DNA of 64,000 nt from Pisaster brevispinus (lineage: Eukaryota > Echinodermata > Asteroidea > Forcipulatida > Asteriidae). The stretch spans positions 4,765,222 to 4,829,221 of the forward strand of contig JAMKCF010000002.1 of the NCBI GenBank assembly GCA_023634235.1, in the 5' to 3' direction. How positions within the stretch are numbered: position 1 is the stretch's first letter; each line of letters begins with the position of its first letter. Under the pieces are notes generated by a model. The model was not told where the DNA came from and ran no database searches. It saw only the letters and a program-made list of their open reading frames with translations. The position numbers were made by a program, and so were the translations under genes. This document shows, one piece after another, positions 1 to 12,299 of the stretch.

Positions 1-178
1 ATCTACAGAGAGTCAAAGTTCAACCTAAGTGCTCGAAACTGATGAAGCGTCACGTTATTCAAAACACACTATTGAAATCCTGGAGCTATAAATTGAAAAT
101 TTTCCTTTATTGTGAGGAGAGCGCGCAGTGATTTGCAACCGATGTAATCTCATTCTGACTTGAAGAATACTCTCCAAC

Positions 179-2221
179 ATGGATTTAAAGTCTTGCTTCA
201 ATCGTTTGCTCCTCGTGGTTTTCATTATGTGTTCTCTGGATACAACTCAAGTCTTTGGTGTCGATTCACAAAGTGTACACTTAATGAAACTTTAACCAGA
301 GGGTGATATCGATGAAGGTGACGAAGTGAAGCTACAATGTAATGTCAGTGGACTTGCAGCAAGTCATGTCATAGAATGGGTTTGAGTCTACATGAACGCA
401 AGCGTGATAATAGCAAAGAATGGGACAAGTCTAGACCAGAGATAAGAAATTGACACTATATCTGACACGTCTATCTCTGTGATATCAATTCAACAAGTTA
501 TTGTCATCAAAATCATCAGTAAAACAAATACATCATTCACCTGTCGTAGCAGCAGTCGTCCATTATCAAGTAACATTAATTTATATGTTCATTACTTCCC
601 ATCACCAATGTACCCTATCTGCTTCCCCGATGGTGATTTTACTGTACAAGAAGGAACGCAGGAAACTTTGAGCTGAACTTCCTAGAAAGGGAACCCAACA
701 GTAAGTGTGGATTTGTTGCCAACTCCGTCAACTGCTACGTTTATGTGGCTGTATTCGAATAGCAGCAACTAAGCCAAAGGATTTATCAATCTCACGTTGA
801 ATGAAACTTATAATGGTTATCAATTCCAGTGTACAATCAGCAGTTAATATTTCCTAGAAAGAAGTAGATTCTGCACCATCGGACCAATCACAGTGACCAA
901 CATGACAACTAAAAACCCAGGCGTAATCGAATCAACATCCAACCAACAAACAAATGACTTTCGTACAACAGATGATGTGAGCAGTATCCAAACAACGACG
1001 AGCATCTCAGGTGATATGACGACAACTATCAACCCATCCAGCCTCCCTATTGCCATCATAGCAGGAGCCGCTGGTGCTGGTGGTTTCTTACTCCTCATAG
1101 TGATAACACTGATTGTACTCTACGTGTGTAGATGTTGCTGCTTCAATGATAAATCACGTAGATCATCATTATGGCTGACTGACTTACCACTAAATGAAAC
1201 AGTTGAAGACTCAAACACCGACCATGACATTGATCACAGTGAACTCAAGATGTCCACGAGCGTGTACCAGAATGCGACTGACTTCATGACAGAAAACAAA
1301 CCTGATATGAGAATGCCACTACAATCTGAACCAGAATCATCCCGCCTTGACACACAGGAGATGCAAAATAATAACGATGAGGCAGTAAACTTCATTTCTC
1401 CAAAACAGTTCTCAACTCACTCTCAAAACAATGACCAAGAAAGTCCCCGATCTCCAGGGATTTCAAGCTTTAAATTGACCAGGTCTGATGATTGCATCAC
1501 TGACAAGGAAGATGAGGAGCATCTTGGAACAGTAGAGCCCAATGAAGGAGATGCTCCTACGTATGGAGTGGTGAAGAAATCGAATCGAGTCTCACAGGGA
1601 AGTAAGAAGAAGCAGCCGGAGACTACGACAGATGGACCAGATCCTTGGGCCGATGTTTCACTCAATCAGCATGAGAACATAAATCCACCATCCACCGAAA
1701 ATGAATATGCAGAGATGCCTTCCCTCTCTGATGATCCAGGCCACAGCGGGAAACCAACAGCTACAGTAAGACCTGTGTCCCATACACCCAAACCACCCAT
1801 TCCCACTAAACCTGTCTTAGGTCATCAGTCATCACGCCGTACCAACACTAATCAAGCCCCACCAAGTGTTGTCAAAAAGCCCATCAAGAAGTTCAAACCC
1901 AAGGAGAAAAATCCACCAGCAGATGAGTTTGGGAATCCAGATGAGACACCTCTGCCTTCTCCAGTAGCACCGAGTGTATCCCCACATCCTCCATCACCAC
2001 CATCGCCTCTCATTGATCATGAGGAGATTGCCTCAGTGGAGGGATACGGTGAAGAAGGAGGCGATGAGGTACCACCGGACACCCAGGTACCTCATGAGGC
2101 CCGTGCAGCGGATGATCATGACGTGATGTACGCTGAGCTTGATTTGCGAACTGCAACATCAGACGCGATGCCCCAATCACAGGAGGAACAGACACTGTAT
2201 GCTAGTATCATGAGTAAGTAA
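179..2221 (+). pseudogene. Ig-domain receptor gene 1: stop-riddled ectodomain, intact ITIM/ITSM tail
   Basis: Reading from the ATG at 179 gives a signal peptide and then two Ig-like domains alignable with gene 3 (26066-27385). In-frame stops lie at about 293 (TAA), 380 (TGA), 449 (TAA), 674 (TGA), 683 (TAG), 770 (TAA) and 845 (TAA), yet the frame never shifts: 179, 479 and 893 are all in one frame. From 893 to 2221 the frame is open for 442 codons. It encodes a Thr/Ser-rich stalk, a membrane span (about 1049-1127), a CRCCC juxtamembrane cluster, a long Ser/Pro-rich tail with SH3-type proline stretches (KPPIPTKP), an ITIM (VMYAEL, 2123-2140) and an ITSM (TLYASI, 2192-2209) just before the stop. 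No introns are visible. As written the full protein cannot be made. A product starting at 893 would be a membrane stub lacking the signal peptide. Family: inhibitory-type Ig receptor; ligand unknown. Confidence 0.8.
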
Positions 2222-2507
2222 AAGGATCGTGGTTGTGACACTTTGGTTGAATGTGTTCAAAAAATGATATTTCCTATCCTTAAGAATACCAAAGGCAGAC
2301 TCATATCCGATTCTATGCTGTCAGACTGTTTTGTCTTTGTACAAGTCTACTTTCCACAGTCAAAAATGGGAAAAAAACACGTTGTTGTTGCTTTCCCATC
2401 TTTAAGAAAGCCTATTAAGTTACCGAAGTTGGACCCATATCCGGTTATCAGCTCTCTTAAGATGTGATATACATACATAAATATTATATTACGTATGAAA
2501 CTTTGTT

Positions 2508-2862
2508 TTTACCCTTACACCAATGTATATTAAGCGCTGTATACTCAGTCAAATCAAGCGGGTGGGATTCGAACCCACAACCTTTGCATAGCTAAAGCAT
2601 GATGTTTAACAACAAGACCGCCGAGCAAGCCCGATGGCTAGAGGCATGTCCGAATCCTTAGCAGCTGGTACCGTAACGATTAGATAGATGTAAATTTTTG
2701 CAACGGGTATTTAAGTAATATAATTTGGTTTAACCCTTACACTGATGTAAATTAAGGACCACACTCTGTACTTTCCCGATTTCTGTGAAAAAATCCACAG
2801 GCAAATCACTGAGTATACAGTGCTAAATGTACATCGGTGTAAGTGTAAAACTAAATTATATT
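2508..2862. mobile_element. Inverted-repeat (MITE-like) element with a tRNA-like core
   Basis: The left end (about 2508-2553) reads as the reverse complement of the right end (about 2815-2862); both contain variants of CTTACACCAATGTA and GTATACTCAGT. Between them, 2555-2640 on the minus strand resembles a tRNA 3' half. It has a perfect five-pair T stem around TTCGAAT, a B-box-like GGTTCGAATCC and a recognisable D-arm-like stretch, but no convincing anticodon or acceptor stem. A further copy of the terminal motif lies at about 2721-2757. No coding capacity is seen. The paralogous copy lies downstream of gene 3. Confidence 0.6.
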
Positions 2863-3139
2863 CTTTATACACCTTAGTAGGCTGTGAAAACGTAGACAGA
2901 ATGAGGACATTTTGCAGATAAGCGTTTCTCCACATATTTTAACACTTAGGCAAAGTGGAATACAAAATGAAGGTATGATTAACGCATTGATTATAATAAA
3001 ATACCATTCCTGTCCCATTTTACCTTGAGTCAAACAAACCTGGATAAAAAAGAAACACCAAGTAGGTCCACCATTATACAATTTGAAATTGAATCTACAT
3101 GTATCACACACTAAACGTTGCTTGTATAAAATCCAGTGT

Positions 3140-3665
3140 TGTAGTACTAGTACTAAGCACTTGAACTCGAGTATTACTCGAACACCGTTTTGATGGTACT
3201 CGTCTCGAACTCGTACCTGACTAGCGAAGTGCTCCCACATCGAAGTCTATACCCGATACTCAAATGAAAAATAATCATCCTTGAAATCATGCACCTAGAC
3301 TTCATTTTTAAGTACTCGTGGTCAAACCACTACTTTCCTTTCCTGCAATACGTGCGTTAATGCAATGAATAGAGGAATAAAGCTCTATAATGCATTCATC
3401 TCTAAACGATAAAAAGTACACATTGTCGTCTAGAAATCAGTGCAAAAATCAATGTTTTTACCTCATATGACAGCATTTGTTTTATAAAGTACTTGTACAT
3501 GGAGATCCAAGTACTTGATACTCAGCTGATGGACTCGGTACTCAGATATCACAATACTCGGTACTCAGACACTTGTACTCGCACCCGATGACCCAAGTTC
3601 TTGTACTTGATTACTACTTGGCCATTCCATAGTACTCTGCAGTACCTGATACTTGACTGAAAAGT
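3140..3665. repeat. Degenerate ACTCG/TACTTG-rich repeat cluster
   Basis: Two clusters (about 3140-3260 and 3485-3660) are dense in variants of GTACTCG, TACTTG and ACTCGG at irregular spacing. No ORF of interest spans them. They are absent from the paralogous stretch after gene 3, so they were inserted or lost in one copy. Confidence 0.45.
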
Positions 3666-3677
3666 TTTCCGCTACAA

Positions 3678-5585
3678 TACTGGTAAATGATTAAGCAATG
3701 CTTTAAGTAGAATTAAATGGCACTTAACGGCAGTAAATCTGAAATGATGTTTTATAATAATAGATTACAATGACAAATTCGACAGGGGTAAACAGCACTA
3801 TGATTGTACTGCAGCGACACAAAACTAACTATTCCATACCTAATGTTTGGCTTGTTTGACTATAATATGTATTTGGTTAAGAAGGACACGAATTTATGAA
3901 ATGATTGGTACTTACTTGGTTCATTGGCCCAAAGGACTGTTGCATCAACAAGGATTCTTTCATCTGATACAAAACAGTTTATAAATTGTAATTTTTAACT
4001 AATAACATTGTACATTGTAAATGTCAATGATAACCTTAATGTAAGAAGAGGACGGGATGGGAAAGGGTTTCTTGAAAAGCAAATTTTCTTTTCCTGAATT
4101 TTTAAACATTTCACACACTTTTTAGGGTAATTATTAACTGAACGTGAATTCTAATCGTATGTTTTTATATAAATGTATTCACAGTGCCTTTACAAAATAT
4201 TAATAAGTCGGTTGAATGTTATCATTATGTTATACAAAAAGCACAGATCATTGTCAACTACACCAAGAAGTAAAATTGTATTTATGCATTTATCATTATA
4301 AATACCAAAATCTATTCAAAAAGCATAACCAAGACATTTCATTTAAAAATAATATTGAAAAACGAAAATGTGGAACAAGGAAGAGGGACTGACATCCACC
4401 CAATGAATTATTTTTAAAGAGTAGGATATAAAATATTCCCATCTCAAGACTCATTTTTAAAAGATTGGTTTACCTTTCTCGTAACTTTATCAGCAAATTG
4501 TTTGTCTAAAATTTTTAAGGAATCTTGAAAGTCTTGTCAGAGTTAAAAATCTTGGCTCACTTTAATACAACAAATCAGTTATCAAGGATAATAAGCAGAA
4601 AGCCTTTCCCAAGTAAGTCAAATGATATGGTGTTTTGACGTCGTGTATTTTTTTCTGATATTCACTTTTTATGAGTTAATTTTTTGGCTTGTAGTTAAAT
4701 GTGGCACATTCCGTTATGTAAGGTTTATGGTTTAACTTTTGCGATTTTAAAGTATTGATACAATGTGTTAGTATTAATAGTTTTAAAGCTCAAATATCTA
4801 AGATTTTAAATGCATTTTGGCTGAGTTGTGAATATTTTAGATGTACTTTCCATATGACTGTGTATAAACCCAATAAATGCTGCGTATTTCTAACTTCCGT
4901 GTTTACTCAAAGTTCTTGCATTGATCCAAACTATTTCGTTCTAACAAACCTTTCAAATGAGTTGTTTGGTTTTGTGACATAGAGTGTGTAGAATAAAAAC
5001 AACAAAAGGACTGTGACGAAAAAGGCTTTTCAGTGTAACAATGGGATTTGTGGCAGGAATTAAAGGCTGGGATGTTCGAAAAATGGTTGTGTCGTTTGCA
5101 ACAAACACACAAGTCAACATAAATCACATATTATTTCATCGAAACTTTGAGAAATCCGAGTTGTTTTTATATATTTTTTTACAAAACCTTTTTTGCTGTG
5201 GTTTGCGATGAAACGACGTGTGGAAACCTTTATGGGAAGAACCACTGCTGTGGTTTGTCAACCTGATCTGATTGTTTCACCAAGCAAAGTGCCAAACCCT
5301 TTATAAAACCCCTTTCATTAAAAGTTAGAAGGCTTCGTTTGTGACAATGGTCTTTTAGTTTCCTTACTATTTTCATTAATATAACAGTATGTAAATGTTT
5401 AAATAATAAAAATGAAACCTCATTGGCATCTGATAAAATTTAAGTATTCAAACTATGTTCAACAATTCAGCTACTTTTTTACAAGATTCGATAATGCTGG
5501 CAAACTGTTTCGTCTTGCTTTATCATCATTACATTGAACCAAAAATGTTTACAACTTTTATTAAAAAATGTGATAAAACTGGATT
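3678..5585. repeat. Segmental duplication module D, copy 1
   Basis: Non-coding AT-rich sequence that recurs, with substitutions and small indels, at 12300-12771 (partial), 16183-18235 and 28540-30330. Shared landmarks include the AATAAATGCTGCGTATTTC block (about 4873), a TTGATCCAAACTATTTCG block (about 4920), and the TGATCTGATTGTT block (about 5265). Short ORFs inside are not conserved between copies. Unlike copies 3 and 4, this one is not followed by the 28-bp minisatellite; the C1q cassette follows instead. Confidence 0.75.
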
Positions 5586-6855
5586 AAAATTTTATATGCA
5601 CGGAGCATGATTAAAACTAGTGCAGACTGGTGGAAAGGCGCCCTCTTTCAGTTGATAACTCTTAGTATTTTATTTTTTGTATCCTTTTATTCCATACTTG
5701 TTTCAAAATAATTTGTTCTTTACTCCGATTCTCCTATAGTTTATGAAAAGTCGGACTGCTGCTTAATTTGGGTTCAAGTTATGTAAAGTGCGTTTGCTTA
5801 GATTGTTAGAGAATTACAGGCTGAATTAGGTAAATTCAAAAGAGGGTGCTGTCAGAAGAAAGTGTACATAGAACATAGTACACATTGTATACCGCATGGG
5901 GGACATTACCTCCCGGAAAACAAATATAAATCCTGCCTCCCGGTCGCGTGCACTTCTCCCGGACGCGGCTCCTGGCTGTGTCGCCGGGAAAAGCCGGCCA
6001 GCTTGGTGCATCCAACAAGATGATGATGTTATCGTTACCAACCATTGAACTGAATACATTTCAATTTGAATAGTTTCTGCTTAATTGAAAATTACGATTG
6101 TTCACAACAATGTTAACGGCAAGGTAACGTTTTATGAAAAAGTAAAATCTGAAATCGAAAATTTGTTGAAAATGTTACACATCCTCGTTCTTATGGTGGC
6201 GCAATCTAACAAACACGTTTGTCCTTGTATTTATATTTAGGACACTCAGTGAAACTGACAAGAAATTTTCGAAAAATTACGTCAATGGACTCTTTGCATT
6301 GGCCGCTATCGCTGCTCAAACAATGGCAACGTGAACGTGTGTATGCGGCCCGCACAACTCTCAGCCGATGATATATCTTCATTGACCCCAATGAGGGCGC
6401 TAATTTTGGCTTTTAACGTCATTCGCAAGGGGGCCTATCGGTGGTGCGCATGTATATCAGGAGAGGAAACAGGTTGAAATGATCTCTGTCGAGTAGATGT
6501 GCATTGAAAACAGCTTTGTTTTGCAGAAAAACACAAATCTTGCGCTTTAACTAACAACCATTAGATAACGACGTCATTTGAGCGGAAATGGAAAGTAACT
6601 GGCTTGGTACTTCAGGAAGCAATCTGGCAGTGCAACGTAGTAAGGCAGATATGCTGTAAACCCATGATGTGTATAAACTAAACTAGAGAGTTTGTCACAA
6701 TTGACCTCCATTCGTAACCCACGGCTTCATTCAAACCAGTGATAAAAGTCACTTCCTTTAATCAGTGACTTTATTGTGTGTGTATGATTGGCTGCTCATC
6801 GATTGTCAATCAAAACCCAAAGTAGAATGATGTTCACTTACTGGAAATGCTACAG

Positions 6856-6863
6856 TATTTAAA
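6856..6863 (+). promoter_or_regulatory. TATA box of C1q gene (copy A)
   Basis: TATTTAAA is conserved at the same place in all three cassettes. It lies about 95 bases before the exon 1 splice donor, and a CCAAT-type GATTGGCTG motif lies about 70 bases upstream. The start site is predicted roughly 25-32 bases downstream. Confidence 0.5.
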
Positions 6864-6885
6864 CCGCTGTACCAACAGCAATGCT

Positions 6886-6956
6886 CATAACAACTTTTAC
6901 ATCTTAACAGAAAAGAGGAACCGAGAGAACTCCAACTACAAGAACTCAGCACCAAG
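6886..6956 (+). other. Predicted non-coding exon 1 of the C1q gene
   Basis: The 3' end is set by CACCAAG followed by GTAAGT at 6957, a strong splice donor. The matching acceptor is TTTTAATTTCAG ending at 9214, directly before the ATG. The 5' end is only estimated from the TATA box. The exon and its donor are conserved in copies B and C. Confidence 0.55.
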
Positions 6957-8914
6957 GTAAGTGTTTTTCGTTATACTGCTGGCCCCGGCTGTGGTCTCAA
7001 CATGCAAGTAGCGCATTTTACGGTAATCTGATCTAAGGCGGTTGCAGATTTCGACCCCAAATGAGGTTTCAATCTATGCAACTAAAGTTCTCATGCGGTA
7101 ATGGAGCCTCGACTCTATACCTAGCTCTCTCATCTTAGTGTACTGTCGCGGTACTGTGATTGTACAGATCCATGCATGGATTTATATTTCCTATCAAAAC
7201 CACGCTATTGTAGCATTGATTCTTACGGGTGTTTTTCACCATACCTGCAGGTGAATTCGTTTAACTAGTTTTGAACGAGGCTAAGTTATTTGCTGAGAAC
7301 TTCATCGCTTAGATTTAGTGCAATGTTTTGTTCAATTAGTGTAACAGCTTATCACTACATATTTACATCGGACTGTTTTCTGGACAGTCTTTTCGATGTT
7401 GAGTACTTTGCCAACATACATTTTAAAAATAAATTCGGGTAAAACTATTGCAAACTTGAATACATAGTTAGTTATTTTGACCACATTATTATTTGTTGTT
7501 TTAGTTGTTGGGTCGACATTAAACGATTGTGGCATGCTATTATGTGGTTCATAGTCTTGCGACATGGAGCAACCGGGGCGAAGCCGATATACATGTTGTC
7601 CCAAAGGTGTACAGAGCACTGGGACCCATCACAGAGTTTGCAACAATAGTTGCGTTACAAAATTATAATACAACTTTTATTGATAGGCAAACAGGTTCCT
7701 TTTTAACTATTGTTTTGTTTTTTCGTTTTTTTTCCTTCATATTTTGGGAGTAATTTATAGCAACTTTTTTTAAAAGTTGTTTTCGAAATGGACAAATTTT
7801 GTTGTTTTTCTTCATAAAATATTGCTTGAGGAACTAAGTAGGCATCCGGTGCACTTGTATAACAAAATTTAACAATATTTTGATTCATACCTTTATGTTA
7901 GCAAAAATAAAACAAATTGCCACATGTTGTACTCTAGAATGTCATTGAATCATAAAAGCATAAATGAATACACACACCTTTTCAATTTACAATGTTTACT
8001 TCATTATTGGGAAAGCTGAAAGAAAAACAAAGGTGTGTTAGTAGTTCGAGTGATTATAATTTACGTAAGGGGATACATTTTTGAATCCCGTGTTCTTCGA
8101 AATCAGCCGAAAGGAGGAGGGGTAGAAATGTGTATCATTTGCTGCTCAAACACGGTTAAAAAGAGTAGAAGACTTTAATATCTATCTCGTTTTACCCAAA
8201 CCCAGCTGAAGATAGCTGGAGGGGATATAGTTTTTAACAATTGTTCTTCAAACCCAGCCGAAAAGGGGACGGAATAATAAACTGTGTCCGTTGCTGCTCA
8301 AACAAAGTGAAACAAGAGAATGGGTACATTTTGTTTATCCCTTAATCCCTCCTCAAACAAGTCAAAATTTGCACAAAATTGCAAAACAAAACTGGAGTTT
8401 ATCATTTTTGTAATTGTTAGCTTAGAACATTAGATTGATTCGAAAAAATCTGGAGCAAGTTAAAACCAAAAAATGAAGAGAACATGTAAAATAAAAATAC
8501 GTTGCTTTAAAATATTGTTTCGATAAACGTTTTTGAACTTTTAAGACTGTAAATTCGAAGAAAAATATATTTAAAAAAATGCAGTTGAAAATAAACCTGT
8601 TGGCGGTATGTTATCAAGTTGTGTGACTGTTACAACAAAAGTGATGCACAGTTTTTAAACAGACTCTTCTACAGTTGTACTCTCGTTGCAGAGCAATTTT
8701 TTAGCGTTTTACAAAGCAACTAAGATGAAATGTTGAACAACATTGTCGTGTTTAAAAAAAAAAAGTATAATTAACAGGGTTTGGTAGCTTGCTTAAGAGC
8801 ACACAATTGATATTAAACTAAACGATGTGTTTGTTTACGTTTTTTTAATAAAAATATCGTCGTTTAGAGAATAATCACATTAAACAAAGTAATGTCCTTA
8901 CCAAAGGACAAACA

Positions 8915-8952
8915 TAAGCAGCAACAACAGCAACAACAACACCAATAACAGC

Positions 8953-8984
<32 letters not shown>

Positions 8985-9022
8985 AAACAACAACAACAAC
9001 AATAACAACAACGACGACGACG

Positions 9023-9085
<63 letters not shown>

Positions 9086-9102
9086 GCAACATCAGCAGCA
9101 GC

Positions 9103-9152
<50 letters not shown>
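8915..9152. repeat. AAC trinucleotide microsatellite in C1q intron
   Basis: About 235 bases of AAC units with a few ACG, ATC and AGC interruptions, about 60 bases before the splice acceptor of the C1q coding exon. The long poly-leucine frame on the minus strand is an artefact of the repeat. Confidence 0.95.
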
Positions 9153-9214
9153 CTAATTTGTATACTTACGAACAATGTTATAATCACTTTTTTCTTCCAT
9201 ACTTTTAATTTCAG

Positions 9215-10021
9215 ATGATGATTACCTCAACATTGGCCCTTGTTTTTGGATTATTGAAAATTCAGTTCATGGTGGCTACAGTTGCAGTTTTACCCGATCC
9301 CGATGTGACGTGTAATTCCTGCTGCCAGGGCCGAGACGGAATACATGGAATTCCCGGATCAAACGGGAACCATGGGCCAGTGGGTCCAAGAGGTGATGCA
9401 GGCTCTCCTGGTGAGGTTGGTGAACACGGGACTAAAGGCGACAAGGGGTCAGATGGACTGGTTGGTGAGCAAGGTGCTAAAGGGGATCATGGACTGAAGG
9501 GAGAGCAGGGAGTCGGTCAACCAGGTAAACAAGGACCTCAAGGTATGCCTGGAATGAATGGTTTGAAGGGGGAGAGAGGTGACCATGGACCAGCTGGACA
9601 GACTGGTGAAGCAGGTGAATGCAGTACGCGACGGTCAGCCTTCACTGCAGTGAGGAATACCAACTTCAGCCCTTCGTCCTCCAATGATCCTCTGCCCTTT
9701 GAAGAGTTACTGTTTTCAGAGGAAGGAACTGATTTCAACTTGAGTAACGGCACGTTTACATGCACTGTGCCTGGGATATACGTCTTAATGTTCTCAGTCC
9801 AGAAAGCATCAAGTGAGTCTTACCTGTATGTTCGTCTGATGAAGAACCTTAACGTCATTGTTACAGGGGTTGTAAACGCTGCAGGTTCTCATCCAGTGAG
9901 CAGCAGTGCGGTTATTCCCCTGCACTATGGAGATCAAGTTCACTTAGATGTGAGCGGTCAAGTACTTGGTAGTTCTGACCATTACTCGTCTTTCACTGGA
10001 TTTCTGTTGTACGAAATCTAA
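9215..10021 (+). CDS. Secreted collagen-like protein with C1q globular domain
   Basis: 268 residues in one exon. A hydrophobic signal segment covers about residues 4-25. A CNSCC cysteine cluster at 33-37 is suited to inter-chain disulphides. Gly-X-Y collagen repeats run from about 39 to 134 with one short interruption near residue 100 and an RGD at 121-123. A C1q domain spans about 141-268 with the signature core [13 protein letters not shown] and the terminal FTGFLLYE strand. This is the usual layout of C1q/C1q-like proteins: a trimer assembled through the collagen stalk, secreted, with the globular head binding ligands such as glycans or immune complexes. The ATG is the first base after the acceptor TTTCAG; an immediately adjacent second ATG could also serve. 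An AATAAA at about 10044 is a candidate polyadenylation signal. The exact orthologue is not identified. Confidence 0.9.
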   Translation: MMITSTLALVFGLLKIQFMVATVAVLPDPDVTCNSCCQGRDGIHGIPGSNGNHGPVGPRGDAGSPGEVGEHGTKGDKGSDGLVGEQGAKGDHGLKGEQGVGQPGKQGPQGMPGMNGLKGERGDHGPAGQTGEAGECSTRRSAFTAVRNTNFSPSSSNDPLPFEELLFSEEGTDFNLSNGTFTCTVPGIYVLMFSVQKASSESYLYVRLMKNLNVIVTGVVNAAGSHPVSSSAVIPLHYGDQVHLDVSGQVLGSSDHYSSFTGFLLYEI

Positions 10022-12299
10022 ACAAAATAGAGATACACACGAAAATAAAATATATTAGACAAATAATTAAATACACAAAAACCAACATTTACTTTATAAT
10101 GTGTGATGTTATTTTGAAAATATGTTCTAAATTTTTACAATTAGTTTATCGGGGAAAAGCTGCCGTTTTCGTTTTTCTAACATGAAACGTGTTTGTTTTA
10201 ATTCATGTAATTCATGATGACGACTCCCATGCATTAATTTTTCTAAAAAAGTGAAATTGGATTGTAAAAAAAAAAAAGTAACTTGAAAAAATGCAAACAT
10301 TTCCTTGCAGTGCGGATTTACGTAGCACGTTATAATTTGTCGGTTTACCTACTAAACTGTCATGCAGTCTGGAAATTCGTATTGCATTAGGGTATGACGT
10401 TTCTCCACATCATTATCAGAGTGGCTGGATATGTTTATTTCATATACAAATCGGTCAATATCCCCTCAGAGGGGCTAGATTTACGTATTCCGGGTTAGTT
10501 AAGCAAGTAATTGTAAACAGACAAACAAAAGTAATATTTTGACATACATCGACCTTAATACAGGTTGAATAAACATAATTCATGATGGCAACCTATTATG
10601 GACTTTTTACATTTGGTAAACAAACACGTAAAACAAAATCATCAAACAACGTTAAAAACGTAACCCTTGTTGTCAACTTGTGTATTTACAATTTGACCCT
10701 AGATAATGTACGATAACAAGTCGGAAGGTTTTGTGTTAATTTGATACAGCATTGTTAAGCTAGGGAAAAACGAAATGATGCGATACATTGTGTGTGCCCC
10801 CTCCTTCAACCATTGGTGCCGTTAAATTAAAATATTATCTTGTTTCTCCTCGTAATTATAAGTCTCTACAATGTTCAATGACATTTTAAATGGTTTGTAT
10901 TTTGTCCAAAGCAGAAGAAACAGGAGTTGTTCCTTTGAGGCACCTCTAGGCCCTTTTGCCCAAAGAAGAATCACTTGTACTGTAGCTGTCTAAGCAAATC
11001 ACTACTTAATGCACAACTATGTATTTACTCCACCCTCCCAGATTTTCCCATTCCATTGCATTTTACATCATTTGAAACGATAAACTTTTAAAATTCTGCT
11101 ATTTTTAAAATTCATTTGTTACAAAGTGGTTTCCTTTTCTTCAAATAAAATTACACTCGACACCTTCGCTCTTGAGTATCAGTTTGATGTTAGCGTGTAA
11201 TACATTTTTTATGGAGAATTCAATCCCTTTTAAATCGCCCAAAGCATTCTATAAATATACCCTTTTGACTGAATCAAAATATCAAGCAAAGGTTATTTGG
11301 ATTTGGGCTCACATAAAATATAAAAGGGGGCACCATCTCACTGATAAAGCCTAGCATCTATCTGCTCAATCAAATTTTTATATGACACCCTTTGTTTACA
11401 CAATTCAGCATAAACTTCAACGTATCTTATATCTTGACTTGTCAAATATTGGGCTGTACTTTGAGTACATATAATATTAAGCACCAATGTGAGTGTTGAT
11501 GTTTAATCATCAAAACCATAATCGAATTTGTTTTGTTTAATTACCCAGCAATTCTTCTCTGGACCGTGCAGACCAATCTGTTTTTCTTGTCCGATAACGT
11601 GTGAATTTCGCTGTGAAAATGTTTCAAATAAAACTTGTTTACGTTTTAACGTGAGGTTAGTGACTTGTTAGTGTACCCTTCTGTCTTCGGGGACTCTTTT
11701 AACTAGGGAATGAATTCATCAAAAAATCGTATTTGAACGTACAATCCCTCTTTAAAGGCAATTCCCTTGATCGTAAAAGAAAAAGGTCGTCACGGAAAAT
11801 CAGTTTGTTAAAAAAAAAAAAAAATAAAAATAAAAATAATAACTGATAAAATTGTTGAAAAATACAGTGTGTCAAAGTTGACTATCATTTTCAGAGTGTA
11901 CTAGAAGTGAAAGCATTTTATGCCAGAGTTATGGAAGTATTGATATGTCACCCGGATGTGTTAAATGCTTATTAGTTTATTAGCTGCTACCTGGGCGGAG
12001 ATATGAAGTTGGCAGGGACCACTACTTTCGCTTAGTGGATCGGATCGAGGGGGCTCCTCGTTATTAACTTCACTGCCGCGGAGTGAGTTCTTAATTGTTA
12101 AACGTTTTGACCAACTTGCTCCAGTCATCGTCCTACCTTCCCCATAGTTAGCAGCTAATAAGCTAGACTGTTATTTTCAGAACTACGTAGTTTCCCAAAG
12201 TAGTCTCCCGAATTCCAAAATCTACTCAGCGACATTAGAATAAAGAGCAAGACCTAGTTCCCTAAGAACAAATTTACACAGCTAGTAGATGTACACATG
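10022..12299. other. Non-coding AT-rich interval after the C1q gene
   Basis: No ORF with recognisable homology. It contains short A and T tracts and the fold-back element at about 11976-12161. Nothing else is supported. Confidence 0.6.
11976..12161. repeat. Small fold-back element (MITE-like)
   Basis: TTTATTAGCTGCTACCTGGG at 11976 is the inverted match (about 18 of 20) of the sequence at 12141-12161. The interior of about 145 bases is more GC-rich than its surroundings and non-coding. Confidence 0.5.

Larger units (their letters stand above)
5650..8910 (+). repeat. C1q promoter-exon1-intron cassette, copy A
   Basis: This stretch is closely related to 47030-50550 (copy B) and 60815-63831 (copy C). 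It holds upstream sequence, a TATA box, non-coding exon 1 with a GTAAGT donor, and the first 1.9 kb of intron. It is the only copy followed by a C1q coding exon. Relative to B and C it lacks a GC-rich block of about 260 bp, which would lie near position 5808. Confidence 0.8.

Noticed and set aside
179..892. Recoding or RNA editing rescuing the gene 1 stops
   Set aside because: The stops are of all three types and replace unrelated residues in gene 3 (Arg, Phe, Cys, Glu). No single editing or readthrough rule restores them, and TAA cannot be fixed by one A-to-I change.
2555..2640. A functional tRNA gene
   Set aside because: The T arm is good, but the acceptor stem does not pair and no proper anticodon loop can be drawn. 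It is treated as a tRNA-like core of a repeat.
4755..5127. Small ORFs in module D
   Set aside because: Not conserved in frame among the four D copies despite conserved DNA, so not coding.
8898..9152. Poly-leucine ORF on the minus strand
   Set aside because: Pure translation of the AAC microsatellite; it lies inside the C1q intron.
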